64,000 nt of DNA, taken from contig CAVTJR010000001.1 of assembly GCA_963735115.1 (NCBI GenBank), forward strand, positions 372,001-436,000, read 5' to 3'. This stretch comes from JAKACA01 sp963735115. GTDB lineage: Bacteria; Actinomycetota; Acidimicrobiia; Acidimicrobiales; Bog-793. The position numbers and the translations under genes are program-made. Below, in pieces: positions 36,597-45,364 of this stretch; within the stretch, counting starts at the first letter, position 1, and every line of letters starts with the position of its first letter. The notes below the pieces were generated by a model that had not been told where the DNA came from, did no database searches, and saw nothing but the letters and a program-made list of their open reading frames with translations.

Positions 36597-38027
36597 TCAT
36601 GACTTGCCCGGATCGGCGACGATGGCATCAGACACGATGGCTCCGGTGGCACGGTCGCGGATGACGAAGAGGAAGGGATGATCGAAGGAGATCGTCTCGA
36701 TGTGGCCGTGTTGCAGGGTCGGTCCGCTGCGGACGCCCGAGACAGACGAGGTGTCCGTGCCCCGCTCGTCGACCGTGAGAGAGTCTGCCTGAGCGATGGC
36801 CTGCAGCTGGAGACCGAGGGCTGTCGTGATGCCCGTGTAGTTGGCCCTGAGCCCGAACGCCCCGGCGATACCCATGGCTCGCAGGGTTTCATCGAGGTTC
36901 GCCTCTGAGGAGATCGAGAACTTCGGCATCGTCAGCGTGACGGAGCCGACGCGGGCGGAGCTCGCCAGCTTCGTGAGCTCGGCAGAATCCAGCGAGTCCA
37001 CGACCGAGCTGAGCGAGCCGCCGCGGGCTTCGACAGCGACGGCCTCGAACCCCTCGCCGGCGTACGGCAGCACGACCGCCTCCAGCCGGTTGGTGGAGAC
37101 ATACGCCAACGAGCTCGATTCGAGCTTCATCATCGTCACGGGCACGCGAGCCCCGCTGGCGGTGACAAAGGACCCGGGCGTATCGAGGGAGGTCAGGAAG
37201 TCGACCTCCGGCGCCCATCGGGCCGCGAAGCGGACGGCGTCGGTCAACACCAGCTCCGTCATGTAGGGCAAGGGCTCCGCGAAGAGCTGCGGCACGGCAC
37301 CACGGGTGCTGTTCGCAATCCAGGCGTTGACGGCCGCCGCCGCGTGCGGAGCGGCAAAGTCGACGCGCTCCAAGCCGGTATCGAAGTACCGCTGGAGGGC
37401 GTCCAGATACGCCGGCTTCACCGCCAGGCTCCGTTGCAGGAACAAACACGTCTCGTCGGTCAGCTGAACGCGGGAGGCAGCCGCGTCCGACTGCAGCCTG
37501 GCGACGAGGGCGTCCCAACCGACCGCCTGCGCCGCGGCAGTCGATCGGCCCTCGCCGAGGGCGCTCGCTATCTCTTGCTGCGTGGCTCCCGCGGCGCCGA
37601 GCTCGAGCATCGTGAGCGCCACGCCCAAACTCTCCGGCGAGACGACGATGTTGCTGCTGCCGGCGCTCGAGAGGAGCCTCTGTGTGAGGGCGAGCGCGAA
37701 GCCCTGCTCGGCGTGCTCGACGGCCAACTCAGCCGGAGAACCCGGGGGAACCTGCTCGAAGGCCGTGCGGCTGACAAGCCGGCTGATCACCGCCTGGCCG
37801 CCGACCACCGCCGGCCGCCGTGGGGCCGTCGATGGAAGTGCCAGCGCCGCCACCAGGGATACAGCCACGATGACGGAGGCTGCCGACCCGACGGCAAGGC
37901 GACGTCGGCGAAGACGCCGTTCCGCCCGTCGGCGAATCTCCGCAGGCGGCGTCCACCCGACTTCAGGCAGGCTCGCGGCGAACCGGACGACGACGTCTCC
38001 CCACGGGTCGCTCTGCTGGCTGCTCAT
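36597..38027 (-). CDS. Membrane-anchored serpin, possible anti-sigma partner
   Basis: Residues 1-43 are a short, Arg-rich cytoplasmic segment. A membrane helix follows (about 44-66), then a complete serpin domain outside the membrane. Serpin features are NIVVSPESLGVALTMLELGA, the hinge VDERGTDTSS (419-428) and FDHPFLFVIRDRATG near the end. The hinge keeps Gly and Thr at P15-P14 and small residues after P13, and its distance to the DHPF motif suits an inhibitory serpin. The ATG at 38027 has GGAGG six bases upstream and lies 65 bp inside the ECF sigma gene. The topology and position are those of an anti-sigma factor, but no known anti-sigma motif is present. Confidence 0.9.
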   Translation of the reverse strand: MSSQQSDPWGDVVVRFAASLPEVGWTPPAEIRRRAERRLRRRRLAVGSAASVIVAVSLVAALALPSTAPRRPAVVGGQAVISRLVSRTAFEQVPPGSPAELAVEHAEQGFALALTQRLLSSAGSSNIVVSPESLGVALTMLELGAAGATQQEIASALGEGRSTAAAQAVGWDALVARLQSDAAASRVQLTDETCLFLQRSLAVKPAYLDALQRYFDTGLERVDFAAPHAAAAVNAWIANSTRGAVPQLFAEPLPYMTELVLTDAVRFAARWAPEVDFLTSLDTPGSFVTASGARVPVTMMKLESSSLAYVSTNRLEAVVLPYAGEGFEAVAVEARGGSLSSVVDSLDSAELTKLASSARVGSVTLTMPKFSISSEANLDETLRAMGIAGAFGLRANYTGITTALGLQLQAIAQADSLTVDERGTDTSSVSGVRSGPTLQHGHIETISFDHPFLFVIRDRATGAIVSDAIVADPGKS

Positions 38028-38544
38028 TTCGAACCTCCGACTCGCCTGGCAACGTGTCGTTCATCCGGTCGAGCTCGCTCGCCAGTTGGGTGCGGCCCCG
38101 ATGCAGCCATGACGTCACGGTCCCAGCGGGAACCGACATCTCGTCGGCCACTTCGCTCACCGTCAAGCCCACGAGGTGATACAGGATCAGGGCGCGCCTC
38201 TGGTCTGGTGTCAGCTGGTCGAGCGCCTGACGAAAGTCCATCATCGACTGCTCGTCTTCGATCGTGTCGGTGCTGCGTTCCGGTACCTCCGCGCTCGAAA
38301 CAAGCTGGCGGGCGTGCCGGCGGTGGTTCTTGGCAAGGTTGAAGGCGACGAGCCGTACCCACGCCTCCGGGTCCTGCAACGTTCGTAGGCGACGCCAGCG
38401 CATCCAGGCCTTCTCGAATGCCTGTTGAACAAGGTCTCGCGCCTCGTTCTCGTCGCCGGTGAACACGTAGATCTGGCGAATCAAACGGTCGCGACAGGAC
38501 ACGTAGAGGTCGTCGAAGCCCTCGCTGGCCGTCTTCAAGGTCAC
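37963..38544 (-). CDS. ECF sigma factor (SigE-like)
   Basis: The protein of about 193 residues has sigma region 2 (FDDLYVSCRDRLIRQIYVFTGD, DLVQQAFEKAWMRW) and region 4 (DQLTPDQRRALILYHLVGLTVSEVADEM, VPAGTVTSWLHRGR), without region 3, as in extracytoplasmic-function factors. The frame begins with GTG at 38544. A TTG at 38538 has better spacing from GAGG. Its last 21 codons overlap the serpin gene, giving strong coupling. It is divergent from the secreted S1 protease gene, a plausible target. Confidence 0.9.
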   Translation of the reverse strand: MTLKTASEGFDDLYVSCRDRLIRQIYVFTGDENEARDLVQQAFEKAWMRWRRLRTLQDPEAWVRLVAFNLAKNHRRHARQLVSSAEVPERSTDTIEDEQSMMDFRQALDQLTPDQRRALILYHLVGLTVSEVADEMSVPAGTVTSWLHRGRTQLASELDRMNDTLPGESEVRNEQPAERPVGRRRRPVRREPA

Positions 38545-38706
38545 ACCTCACCATTAAGTAACACACGTGACGGGTGCCTCTGACTGCAGCAAACGCAAAG
38601 AAAATCAAGAAACTTTGCCGGGAATGCAGAAGTCTCGACGGCTCGCACGTCGCTCGGTACGGTCAGCGATGGAGGTACGAAATCCGTCAGTCCTAAAGGG
38701 GATGCC

Positions 38707-40029
38707 ATGTCAATGAAATCACAGAGCGCTCACCGCTTCTCGGGCTCCAGGCGGGTGGTCCTCGCCATCGTTCTCGCCGTGGCCATGACGATCACTTGGG
38801 CCGCGGCGGCAAGCGCAAGCAAGGACGTAACCGCCACCGATCACGCCAGGCTAGCCACCGCGCTCGTCACGCCGACAGCAAAGCAAGTCTCGGCTCTCAT
38901 CGTGCCCGCCAGCCAGGGCGACCCGCTGAGCGAACTCCAACTCCATCTGATGTCGAGGTTCTCCGGCAGCTTCGGCGGAATCTACGTCGACAAGAGCGGT
39001 CAGTTCGTGGTTGCCACCGACGGCTCACCGCCTGCTGCGATGCGGCAATCAGTCGAGGACGGTTTTGCCACCGTGGCGCGCGTCCTGGGTAGCAGGGCAG
39101 GTCCGCGACCGTTGCTCCGCGTGGGCTACGCCGACACGGGGGCAACGCTCCAGCACCTCTATGAGCTGAAGGCTGCAATCCTGGACAACCCCTCCCTCCG
39201 CCGCGACGGCATCGATGGGGCGGGTCTCGACGTCGAGCGCGGTCGTGTCGTTGTGATGACAGGCCGAGCGAGAGGGGCCGCCGCGGTCAAGGCGGACTAC
39301 GGCTCTCAAGTCGAGGTGTTGCGCGACTCCGGATCAGCACTCACCGACGGCCGGTACAACGACTCACCCGCCTGGAATGGCGGCGACGAGATCGTCACGC
39401 CGAGCTACGGGGAGACGACGTGCACTTCCGGCTTCGGCATGCAGGACGCCGAGACAGGCCAGACGTACTTGCTGACGGCGGGACACTGCGGAAGCGCCAC
39501 CTGGTACAACACCGGCACGAACGACCCTGTCTACGACAGCGGCACCCTCATCGGAAAGACGCTGGCCGGTTCGGTGATGACGCGGACGATCGATGCACAG
39601 CTGGTCACGACGGACTCGTCGTGCATCTCGTGGGGTGACAAGAGCACGAAGACGTCGAACGACGTCCGCATCTACGTCTCCGGTTGGGACGACCCACCGC
39701 AAGGGGCGGCGATCGAGACGGAGGGAGCCGTGAGCCTCGAGGAGAAAGGCACCGTCGCCTACTACGACGTCTCGAAGGTGATCGCCGGCGAGAGCCTCGA
39801 CGACCTCGACCTCGTGACCGCCGTGGGCATCGGCGGTGACTCGGGCGGCCCGCTCATCTACCCCACCATCTTCGGCCCGCTCGCCGGCGGAACGGAGGTC
39901 GGCTGGTACGAGTCCGGTGACAACTCTTGGGGCGTCTTCCAGCTCATCGACGCCGAGATGTACGTGTTCACGGCCCTCACGGGCGACCAGATCGTGCCGG
40001 TCACCGCCAGCACCCCCAGCAGCTGCTGA
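38707..40029 (+). CDS. Secreted S1-family (chymotrypsin-like) serine protease with propeptide
   Basis: A signal peptide (basic SRR, then VVLAIVLAVAMTITWAAAASA) is followed by a pro-region of about 180 residues. The protease domain has the full triad: His260 in LLTAGHCG, Asp296 in TIDAQLV and Ser379 in GGDSGGPLI. The length of 440 residues and the large pro-region resemble streptogrisin or alpha-lytic-type enzymes. The gene is divergent from the ECF sigma-serpin pair. An exported protease next to a serpin suggests an enzyme-inhibitor relationship, which is inferred. Confidence 0.92.
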   Translation: MSMKSQSAHRFSGSRRVVLAIVLAVAMTITWAAAASASKDVTATDHARLATALVTPTAKQVSALIVPASQGDPLSELQLHLMSRFSGSFGGIYVDKSGQFVVATDGSPPAAMRQSVEDGFATVARVLGSRAGPRPLLRVGYADTGATLQHLYELKAAILDNPSLRRDGIDGAGLDVERGRVVVMTGRARGAAAVKADYGSQVEVLRDSGSALTDGRYNDSPAWNGGDEIVTPSYGETTCTSGFGMQDAETGQTYLLTAGHCGSATWYNTGTNDPVYDSGTLIGKTLAGSVMTRTIDAQLVTTDSSCISWGDKSTKTSNDVRIYVSGWDDPPQGAAIETEGAVSLEEKGTVAYYDVSKVIAGESLDDLDLVTAVGIGGDSGGPLIYPTIFGPLAGGTEVGWYESGDNSWGVFQLIDAEMYVFTALTGDQIVPVTASTPSSC

Positions 40030-40107
40030 ATGCCGGCCGCATTCACCGTCGCCGACCGGACCACGACTCCGGCGGCGACGGTGGCCTGCTGCCCCGACAC
40101 CGAGGGC

Positions 40108-40281
40108 TCAGGGGGCCTCCCGCCCGGGCCGCTCACGGTGCTCACGTTCCTCCAGCAGCCGTCGGAGCTGTTCGAGGACTCCGAGGGCCCTCTCGCGGGA
40201 CAGCCCCTGCGGAGATTCGGACGGCAGCATCGCCACCGAGCGCCGAAGCCGCTCGACTTCCCAAGATGTCAGATCGGCCAT
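40108..40281 (-). CDS. 57-residue protein under a LexA-type box
   Basis: The chosen ATG at 40281 is six bases after TACCAT (40288-40293), and the short helical product MADLTSWEVERLRRSVAMLP... is rich in Arg, Glu and Leu. The frame extends 11 codons further, but those would lie across the promoter and operator. No family was recognised. A perfect SOS-box-like palindrome sits at the promoter, so DNA-damage induction is likely. It could be a small regulator of division or replication, which is a guess. Confidence 0.62.
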   Translation of the reverse strand: MADLTSWEVERLRRSVAMLPSESPQGLSRERALGVLEQLRRLLEEREHRERPGREAP

Positions 40282-40294
40282 GCGCCCATGGTAG

Positions 40295-40308
40295 CGAACA
40301 CGTGTTCG
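40295..40308. promoter_or_regulatory. LexA (SOS) box candidate
   Basis: CGAACACGTGTTCG is a perfect 14-bp palindrome and fits the actinobacterial and Bacillus-type LexA consensus CGAAC-N4-GTTCG. It starts two bases upstream of the TACCAT box of the small gene, in a position where bound LexA would block RNA polymerase. Confidence 0.7.
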
Positions 40309-40373
40309 ATTCATCTACTTGAGCCGGACCCAGGCGCACCGCCTCATCAGAGCGACCGCCGGCGAGGCGGAGC

Positions 40374-40829
40374 TCACTCCTGCTGGGCGTAGACGAGCTC
40401 AGCACGCAGATTCAGCAGACCAGCCTCGGTGGGCGTGAAGCCGCAGCTCTCCAGATAGAAGCCGGCGACCTCGCGGTCGAAGTCTGCGTGCAGCCACTCG
40501 CACCCGGATCGGCGCGCCGCCTCCGCCGCCAGCCTGACCAGCTCCGAGCCGATCCCCTGGTGCCGCTCACCCGGCCGAACCATGGTGTCGAGGAGGACGG
40601 CATGCACGCCCCCATCCCAGAGCACGTTGACGAAACCCACCAGCTCCTCGTCCAGTCGGGCGCACACCCAGCCAAGAGAGTGATTCTCCAGCTGGCGTTG
40701 CCACTGCGCGGGCTTCGGCGGATGATCAAACGCCTCGGCGTGAAGCCAGTCGAGCTCGAGCTCCTCTGCGGCGCCCCGCCACTCGTAGCTGACGGCAGCT
40801 TCCGTGATCACGAGAACAGTATTTCGCAC
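40374..40829 (-). CDS. GNAT-family N-acetyltransferase
   Basis: The product of about 150 residues has the acetyl-CoA loop in VRPGERHQGIGSELVRLAAE and the later ADFDREVAGFYLESCGFTPTEAGLL motif. A GTG at 40829 opens the frame. A second GTG at 40811 lies four bases after TACTGT and may be the real, leaderless start. The substrate is unknown. Confidence 0.82.
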   Translation of the reverse strand: MRNTVLVITEAAVSYEWRGAAEELELDWLHAEAFDHPPKPAQWQRQLENHSLGWVCARLDEELVGFVNVLWDGGVHAVLLDTMVRPGERHQGIGSELVRLAAEAARRSGCEWLHADFDREVAGFYLESCGFTPTEAGLLNLRAELVYAQQE

Positions 40830-40889
40830 GCCGGGCCGAAACGTGGTCTTTTGCCGAGCCGCCTGACCTGCGCCGGGACGGCCGAGCGG

Positions 40890-41099
40890 CTAGCCGCCGG
40901 AGGAATCGGACTCGGCACCCTCGGCGTAGTCAAGCGCCCAGCGGGCGGCCGCCTCCGCCACGTGCTCCTCAGCCTCGCGAAGCTTCTCGAGAAACGGCCC
41001 TCGTGGGTTCTCGATGACTTGCTCGACCAGCGCTTGGTAGGAGGCCGATGCCTCGCGAAGCGCCTGCTGGGCAGCCTTTGCCTTCTCGGAGAGGTTCAT
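40890..41099 (-). CDS. Small helical protein of 69 residues
   Basis: The sequence is Ala/Glu-rich and predicted all-helical (SEKAKAAQQALREASASYQ...), ending in an acidic serine/glycine tail. The ATG at 41099 is eight bases after TATCCT (41108-41113), consistent with a leaderless transcript. It has no recognised family and lies between a GNAT gene and the sedolisin gene. Confidence 0.6.
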   Translation of the reverse strand: MNLSEKAKAAQQALREASASYQALVEQVIENPRGPFLEKLREAEEHVAEAAARWALDYAEGAESDSSGG

Positions 41100-41139
41100 C
41101 GTCGACGAGGATACGCCGACATGCCCCGCCGCCCGTGGC

Positions 41140-41167
41140 GGGGGCGCCGGCAGAGTCCGGCGCCCCC
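41140..41167. terminator. GC-rich hairpin after the sedolisin gene
   Basis: Eleven-base arms GGGGGCGCCGG and CCGGCGCCCCC pair perfectly around a six-base loop, 13 bp beyond the sedolisin stop. There is no T-run, as is common for actinobacterial terminators. It separates the protease gene from the next minus-strand promoter. Confidence 0.7.
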
Positions 41168-41179
41168 TCGACGGGTTGC

Positions 41180-43282
41180 TCAGAACTTCGAGAGAGCCCA
41201 GATGAAGGCGCCGCCGACGGATCCGAGCCCTGTCATGCTGTCGAACCCGGCAGCGGTCGTCAGCGTGACGGGACGCGTCGCGCAGTTGCCGGTTCCATCG
41301 CAGTAGGTCTCCGGCCCCTGGTAGTCAAAGACGCGAAGGCTGACGATGTATCCGGCCGAGTTGTTGACGCTGTTGGCGTAGTCGACCCGGATGACGGCGG
41401 CCGAGTCCGGGCTGGACGGCGGCACGATGTCGTTGAATGCAGTCGGGTATTCCGAGTACGCCTTGTACAGGGTCGGGTTGAGGAACCCCAGGGCTATCCC
41501 GGCCGCCTGATCGGCGTCGGCAACGACACCGGCGAGCAGCGGCGAGGCGAGGCTGGTGCCACCCTCCTTGAATTGGTCGTAGTACACCCCGTCCGGGAAC
41601 GTCTGCGTCAGCCCGATGAGCATGCCGGTCTGGGCGTCGGCGTCCATGGAGATGTCAGGTAGCACGCGAAGCGGCACAGGTCCGAAGAGTGGCTCGTTTC
41701 TCAGCGCGAGGTCGCTCGGGACCACACTGGCCTGGTAGTAGGGCTGGGTGTAGTAGTAGCTCGTTCCACCGCCACCGCCTACCTGGAAGGCAAGGGCGCC
41801 CGCCGGGGCAGTCGAGGAACCGCAGGAGGTCGTCGATGACGAGGTCTCGCACAGCACCTGCTTGCCGGTCGACCAGCCGTACTCGGCCGTCCGAGCGTTC
41901 GCCCCGTTGATCTCGAGCGTCGTGCCCCCGACGGCAGTCACGTACGGGCTGCTCGCTGGGTAATCCGGCGCCGCAATTCCGCTGATGGCGAAGTTGTCCC
42001 CGTCGTCGCCACTCGAGAACAGAACGCTCACGCCGGTGACGTCGGCCATCATGAACGTGTCGTCGAAGGCCGCGTGCGTGGCTGCGTCGTCGAAGAGGTC
42101 ACCGAGGGTGTCGCCCCACGAGTCGGTGACCACCGACGCCCCGCTCTCAACGGCGGTCGTCAGAGCGGTGAGGAGGCTCGAGTCAAAGCAGTCCTGCGCT
42201 CCCACGAACAAGATGTCGGCCCCCGGGGCCATCGTGTGCGACGCCTCGACGTCAAGGGCCTGCTCCGGGTACCAACCGCTCCCGTCACACTCCGCCTGGT
42301 CGTCGACCGTCGACGGAGGCAGGTTGATGAACTGGCTTGACTTCAGCGGAATCGCCGGGTCGTTCTGCTGGAAGTACCTGTGGGTGTCGGAGAACAACGT
42401 CGGTGAGTCGTAGGCGTCGACGATGGCGATGGCGACGCCACTGCCGTTGTCGCCCGCCTTGATCTCCCCCGACAGCCCGTAGGCACCCTCGAGCTGAGCC
42501 GGCTTGTAGCCGCAGGTGTCGTACGGCAGCGGAGCCGTGTACGGCGCGTACAGCGAGGAGGCGTCTGCGGTGTCAGTCTTCTGACCCCAGTAGCTCGAGC
42601 AGGGCTGCGGGTTGCGGAATCCGGCCGGCGGTGCGGGCTCCTGTGCCGGCTTCGCCTTCTTCTTGGCTGGAGCCTGCGACTCGAGCGCCAGGTCGGTTGT
42701 CGCCAGGTACTGGTTGACGCCGAGCACGCCGGAGACGATGCCGGCAAGCGAGGCGGGAATCGAGAGGGCGCCGTTGGCGAGACGCACGGTGTGGCCGTTC
42801 ACGTCGAAGTAGCCAAGAGTGACGCCGAACGCCAGCTCGACCTGCAAGGCCGTGCCCTTGGCGGACACGAAGAGGCGGTCCTTCGGCACGGAACCGACGA
42901 CGAAACCTTCCTTGCGCAGCCAGCTCTCGGCTCGCGCCACGTCGGCCCGGCTCGGCGCGAAGCGGGCGTTCCACTGCGCGTCGCTCAGGTAGTGACGGTA
43001 GAGGGCGGAGCCCGGGTCCGAGACGGCCTTGACGAACGCCTCCGCCCCGGAGGCGTTGCGAAGCGTGAGCAGGAGGTCAAATTTCACCTGGGTGTTCAGT
43101 GAGACCTTCCCCCTCGGATGAGCGCGCTCGGCGGCGGGCGCGAGCGATCCGCGCAACTCGACACGACGCGGTGCCGATCTGGCGGAGGTGGCGGAGGCGG
43201 CGGACGGCACCGCCATTGCCACCACAACGGACACGACCAGCCCTACTGATCCCAGCAAGGCCCACGATCGGGCAGCTTTCAT
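41180..43282 (-). CDS. Secreted S53-family protease (sedolisin/kumamolisin type)
   Basis: The 700-residue protein has a signal peptide, an activation pro-domain (about 60-200; FDLLLTLRNASG, HYLSDAQWNARFAPS), and a subtilisin-fold catalytic domain with the S53 triad: Glu340 and Asp344 in YPEQALDVEASH, and Ser577 in GGTSLASPL. Asp391 in DSWGD supplies the oxyanion hole. Family members are acid-active endopeptidases. The ATG has GAAGGAGG a few bases upstream, and a good sigma-70 promoter precedes it. The C-terminus ends soon after the domain. Confidence 0.93.
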   Translation of the reverse strand: MKAARSWALLGSVGLVVSVVVAMAVPSAASATSARSAPRRVELRGSLAPAAERAHPRGKVSLNTQVKFDLLLTLRNASGAEAFVKAVSDPGSALYRHYLSDAQWNARFAPSRADVARAESWLRKEGFVVGSVPKDRLFVSAKGTALQVELAFGVTLGYFDVNGHTVRLANGALSIPASLAGIVSGVLGVNQYLATTDLALESQAPAKKKAKPAQEPAPPAGFRNPQPCSSYWGQKTDTADASSLYAPYTAPLPYDTCGYKPAQLEGAYGLSGEIKAGDNGSGVAIAIVDAYDSPTLFSDTHRYFQQNDPAIPLKSSQFINLPPSTVDDQAECDGSGWYPEQALDVEASHTMAPGADILFVGAQDCFDSSLLTALTTAVESGASVVTDSWGDTLGDLFDDAATHAAFDDTFMMADVTGVSVLFSSGDDGDNFAISGIAAPDYPASSPYVTAVGGTTLEINGANARTAEYGWSTGKQVLCETSSSTTSCGSSTAPAGALAFQVGGGGGTSYYYTQPYYQASVVPSDLALRNEPLFGPVPLRVLPDISMDADAQTGMLIGLTQTFPDGVYYDQFKEGGTSLASPLLAGVVADADQAAGIALGFLNPTLYKAYSEYPTAFNDIVPPSSPDSAAVIRVDYANSVNNSAGYIVSLRVFDYQGPETYCDGTGNCATRPVTLTTAAGFDSMTGLGSVGGAFIWALSKF

Positions 43283-43341
43283 CTTTCCTCCTTCGAGCAG
43301 CGTTGCTACGAAGATCCCGCCGGTTCAGCGAGTCGATGGGA

Positions 43342-43370
43342 ACCCTACCGACGCTCCGCCCGGGAGGCAA
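43342..43370 (-). promoter_or_regulatory. Sigma-70 type promoter of the sedolisin gene
   Basis: On the minus strand TTGCCT (43365-43370) and TAGGGT (43342-43347) are separated by 17 bp, about 60 bp upstream of the start codon. Unlike many genes here, this one has a normal 5' leader with a strong ribosome-binding site. Confidence 0.6.
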
Positions 43371-43656
43371 CGGGTGAAAATTCGACGCTTCGCCGCTCGA
43401 GGTGACCGACGCTCAGCGAGGCGGTTTCGCGGTGGACAGCTCGAGGATCGCCCATCGTCCACCTCCCTGCCGAGCGCCCGCCTGTCGCCCGCTTGAGCGC
43501 TCAATCTAGGATTTCGGAATCAGCACGCCGCGCCGCCGCCACCTTCAAGACGGCTCCGAGCCGACCAGGAGCGACCAGCCTGGCGAGCCGCGCAGCCGTC
43601 CTGCGCCGCCCGGGGGGGACGAGGGCCCCTTCTCGCCCGACCGATGGGCAAGCCCG

Positions 43657-44850
43657 GTGCGGGGCCCGTGGCTGACCTCGGTGTTCGGGCTCGTGCTGCT
43701 GATCGGCATCCCGATCGAGTTCGTCACAGGGCTTCTCTCCTACGATGCCTACAACCCGAGGCTGGCCGGTGAGCCCAACCCGAATCACGGGTTGTTCGGG
43801 CTCTACCTGTTCAACTGGTTGACGACGCCGAGCTGGTTTTACCGCCTCAACGAGGGCGTCCACGTGATGCTCGGCCTGGCCCTCGTGCCAGTCGTGCTCG
43901 CCAAGCTGTGGTCGGTGATCCCGAAACTGTTCACCTGGCCGCCGTGGCGGTCGGTGGCACAGCTCTTGGAGCGCGTCAGTCTCGTCCTCGTCGTCGGCGG
44001 CATCGTCTTCGAGATGAGCACCGGGATCCTGAACATCGACTACAAGAACCCGATCGAGTTCTACAGCGGGCACTTCTACGGTGCCTGGGCCTTTATGGCG
44101 GGCTTCGTCCTGCACGTCTCCGTGAAGTTCGTAGACATGGTTCGCGCCCTCCGCTCGAGGCGCTTCAGGACCGAGCTGCGGACCGGGCTGGCCGACACGC
44201 TGCCCGAGACGGTCCACGACGATCTCGTGGCGCAGAACCCGGCGGCGCCGACCATCTCACGCCGGGGGATCCTCGCCTTCGTGGGTGGCACGTCCCTCAC
44301 CGTCGTGCTGTTGACCGCCGGCGAAACCATCGGCGGCGCCATGCGGCGGTTGGCGCTCTTCGGCACGCATTACCGCTCACCTGACGTCGGAGCCAACCAC
44401 TTCCCCGTCAACCACACGGCAGCCTCCCGAGGCATCACGGCCTCGAACACTGGTCCCGACTGGCGCCTCGTCCTTGTAGGTGGCCGCCGCCTCTCGCTCA
44501 GCAGGACGGACCTGTTGGCCATGCCGCTCACGACGGCGGACCTGCCGATTGCCTGCACCGAGGGCTGGTCGACAACGCAGCGTTGGACAGGCGTCCCCCT
44601 TGCCGACCTCGCTCGCCTCGCCGGTGTCGAGAACCCAGGCACCTTGCAGCTCACGTCGCTCGACACCGACGTCGTGACCCTGTCGGGTTCACAGGTGTCG
44701 GCGCCCGAATCGATGCTGGCTTTGCGGGTGAATGGAGCCGACCTCTCCTTGGACCACGGGTTCCCGGCCCGGGTCATCGTCCCGTCGGCGCCCGGGACGC
44801 TCAACACCAAATGGATGTCGGAGATTGTCTTCTCCGAAGGGCCGTCCTGA
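43657..44850 (+). CDS. Molybdopterin-dependent oxidoreductase with N-terminal membrane domain
   Basis: Residues 1-175 form a membrane part of about four to five helices with histidines suited to heme b (YRLNEGVHVMLGL, YSGHFYGAWAFMAGFVLHVSVKF). Another helix (GILAFVGGTSLTVVLLT) leads to a sulfite-oxidase-like Mo-pterin domain with Cys300 in IACTEGW. The domain ends with PGTLNTKWMSEIVFSE. The GTG at 43657 is the only canonical start after the stop at 43507, although the residues just before it (RWASP) look like the continuation of the conserved N-terminus. It is likely a membrane-bound redox enzyme of unknown substrate. Confidence 0.85.
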   Translation: MRGPWLTSVFGLVLLIGIPIEFVTGLLSYDAYNPRLAGEPNPNHGLFGLYLFNWLTTPSWFYRLNEGVHVMLGLALVPVVLAKLWSVIPKLFTWPPWRSVAQLLERVSLVLVVGGIVFEMSTGILNIDYKNPIEFYSGHFYGAWAFMAGFVLHVSVKFVDMVRALRSRRFRTELRTGLADTLPETVHDDLVAQNPAAPTISRRGILAFVGGTSLTVVLLTAGETIGGAMRRLALFGTHYRSPDVGANHFPVNHTAASRGITASNTGPDWRLVLVGGRRLSLSRTDLLAMPLTTADLPIACTEGWSTTQRWTGVPLADLARLAGVENPGTLQLTSLDTDVVTLSGSQVSAPESMLALRVNGADLSLDHGFPARVIVPSAPGTLNTKWMSEIVFSEGPS

Positions 44851-44851
44851 G

Positions 44852-45322
44852 GTGCAGTGGCTTCGCCGCCATTACGGAGCGGGCCCCCTCCACCTCGTGG
44901 GGGTGCTGGCCTGCTTCGCCGTCGCCGCCTACGCCGTCACCCGCGTCCTGGGCCAAAGCGGATGGAAGGGAATCTTCTTGTGGTTCGTGGCCTGCCTGAT
45001 CGGTCACGACCTCATCGGCTGGCCGATCTACTCAGCGGCCGACCGCGCCTTGGTCCGCATGCAGCGCCGCCGCGAGAGGCGGCGTCCCCTCGTGCCCTGG
45101 ATCAACCACGTCCGGGTTCCCACCGTCATTTCTGGCGTCCTGCTGGCCATGTTCTTCCCGCTGATCTTCCGCCTCTCCAACACCTACTATGAAGGCAGCA
45201 CCGGATTCAGCGAGAACGTCTACCTCGCCAACTGGCTCGTCGTGACCGGGATCCTCTTCGCCGCATCGGCCCTGATCTACCTACTGCGCCTAGGGCTGGC
45301 TCGCAAGCGAGCCCTCGGCTGA
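44852..45322 (+). CDS. Four-helix membrane protein paired with the Mo-pterin oxidoreductase
   Basis: The GTG at 44852 follows the oxidoreductase stop by one base. The product of 156 residues has four hydrophobic helices, including LHLVGVLACFAVAAYAV and WLVVTGILFAASALIYLLRLG, with a basic loop in the middle. The tight spacing suggests a subunit or accessory of the same membrane complex. No family was recognised. Confidence 0.75.
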   Translation: MQWLRRHYGAGPLHLVGVLACFAVAAYAVTRVLGQSGWKGIFLWFVACLIGHDLIGWPIYSAADRALVRMQRRRERRRPLVPWINHVRVPTVISGVLLAMFFPLIFRLSNTYYEGSTGFSENVYLANWLVVTGILFAASALIYLLRLGLARKRALG

Positions 45323-45364
45323 GCCGACAGCCCCTCATCCGCGTGATCCGCGCCGAGGAGAAGG

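Noticed and set aside
38621..38652. Possible ECF promoter (GGAAT ... CGTC) upstream of the S1 protease
   Set aside because: The spacing between the two elements is about 22 bp, too long for the usual 16-17 bp of ECF promoters.
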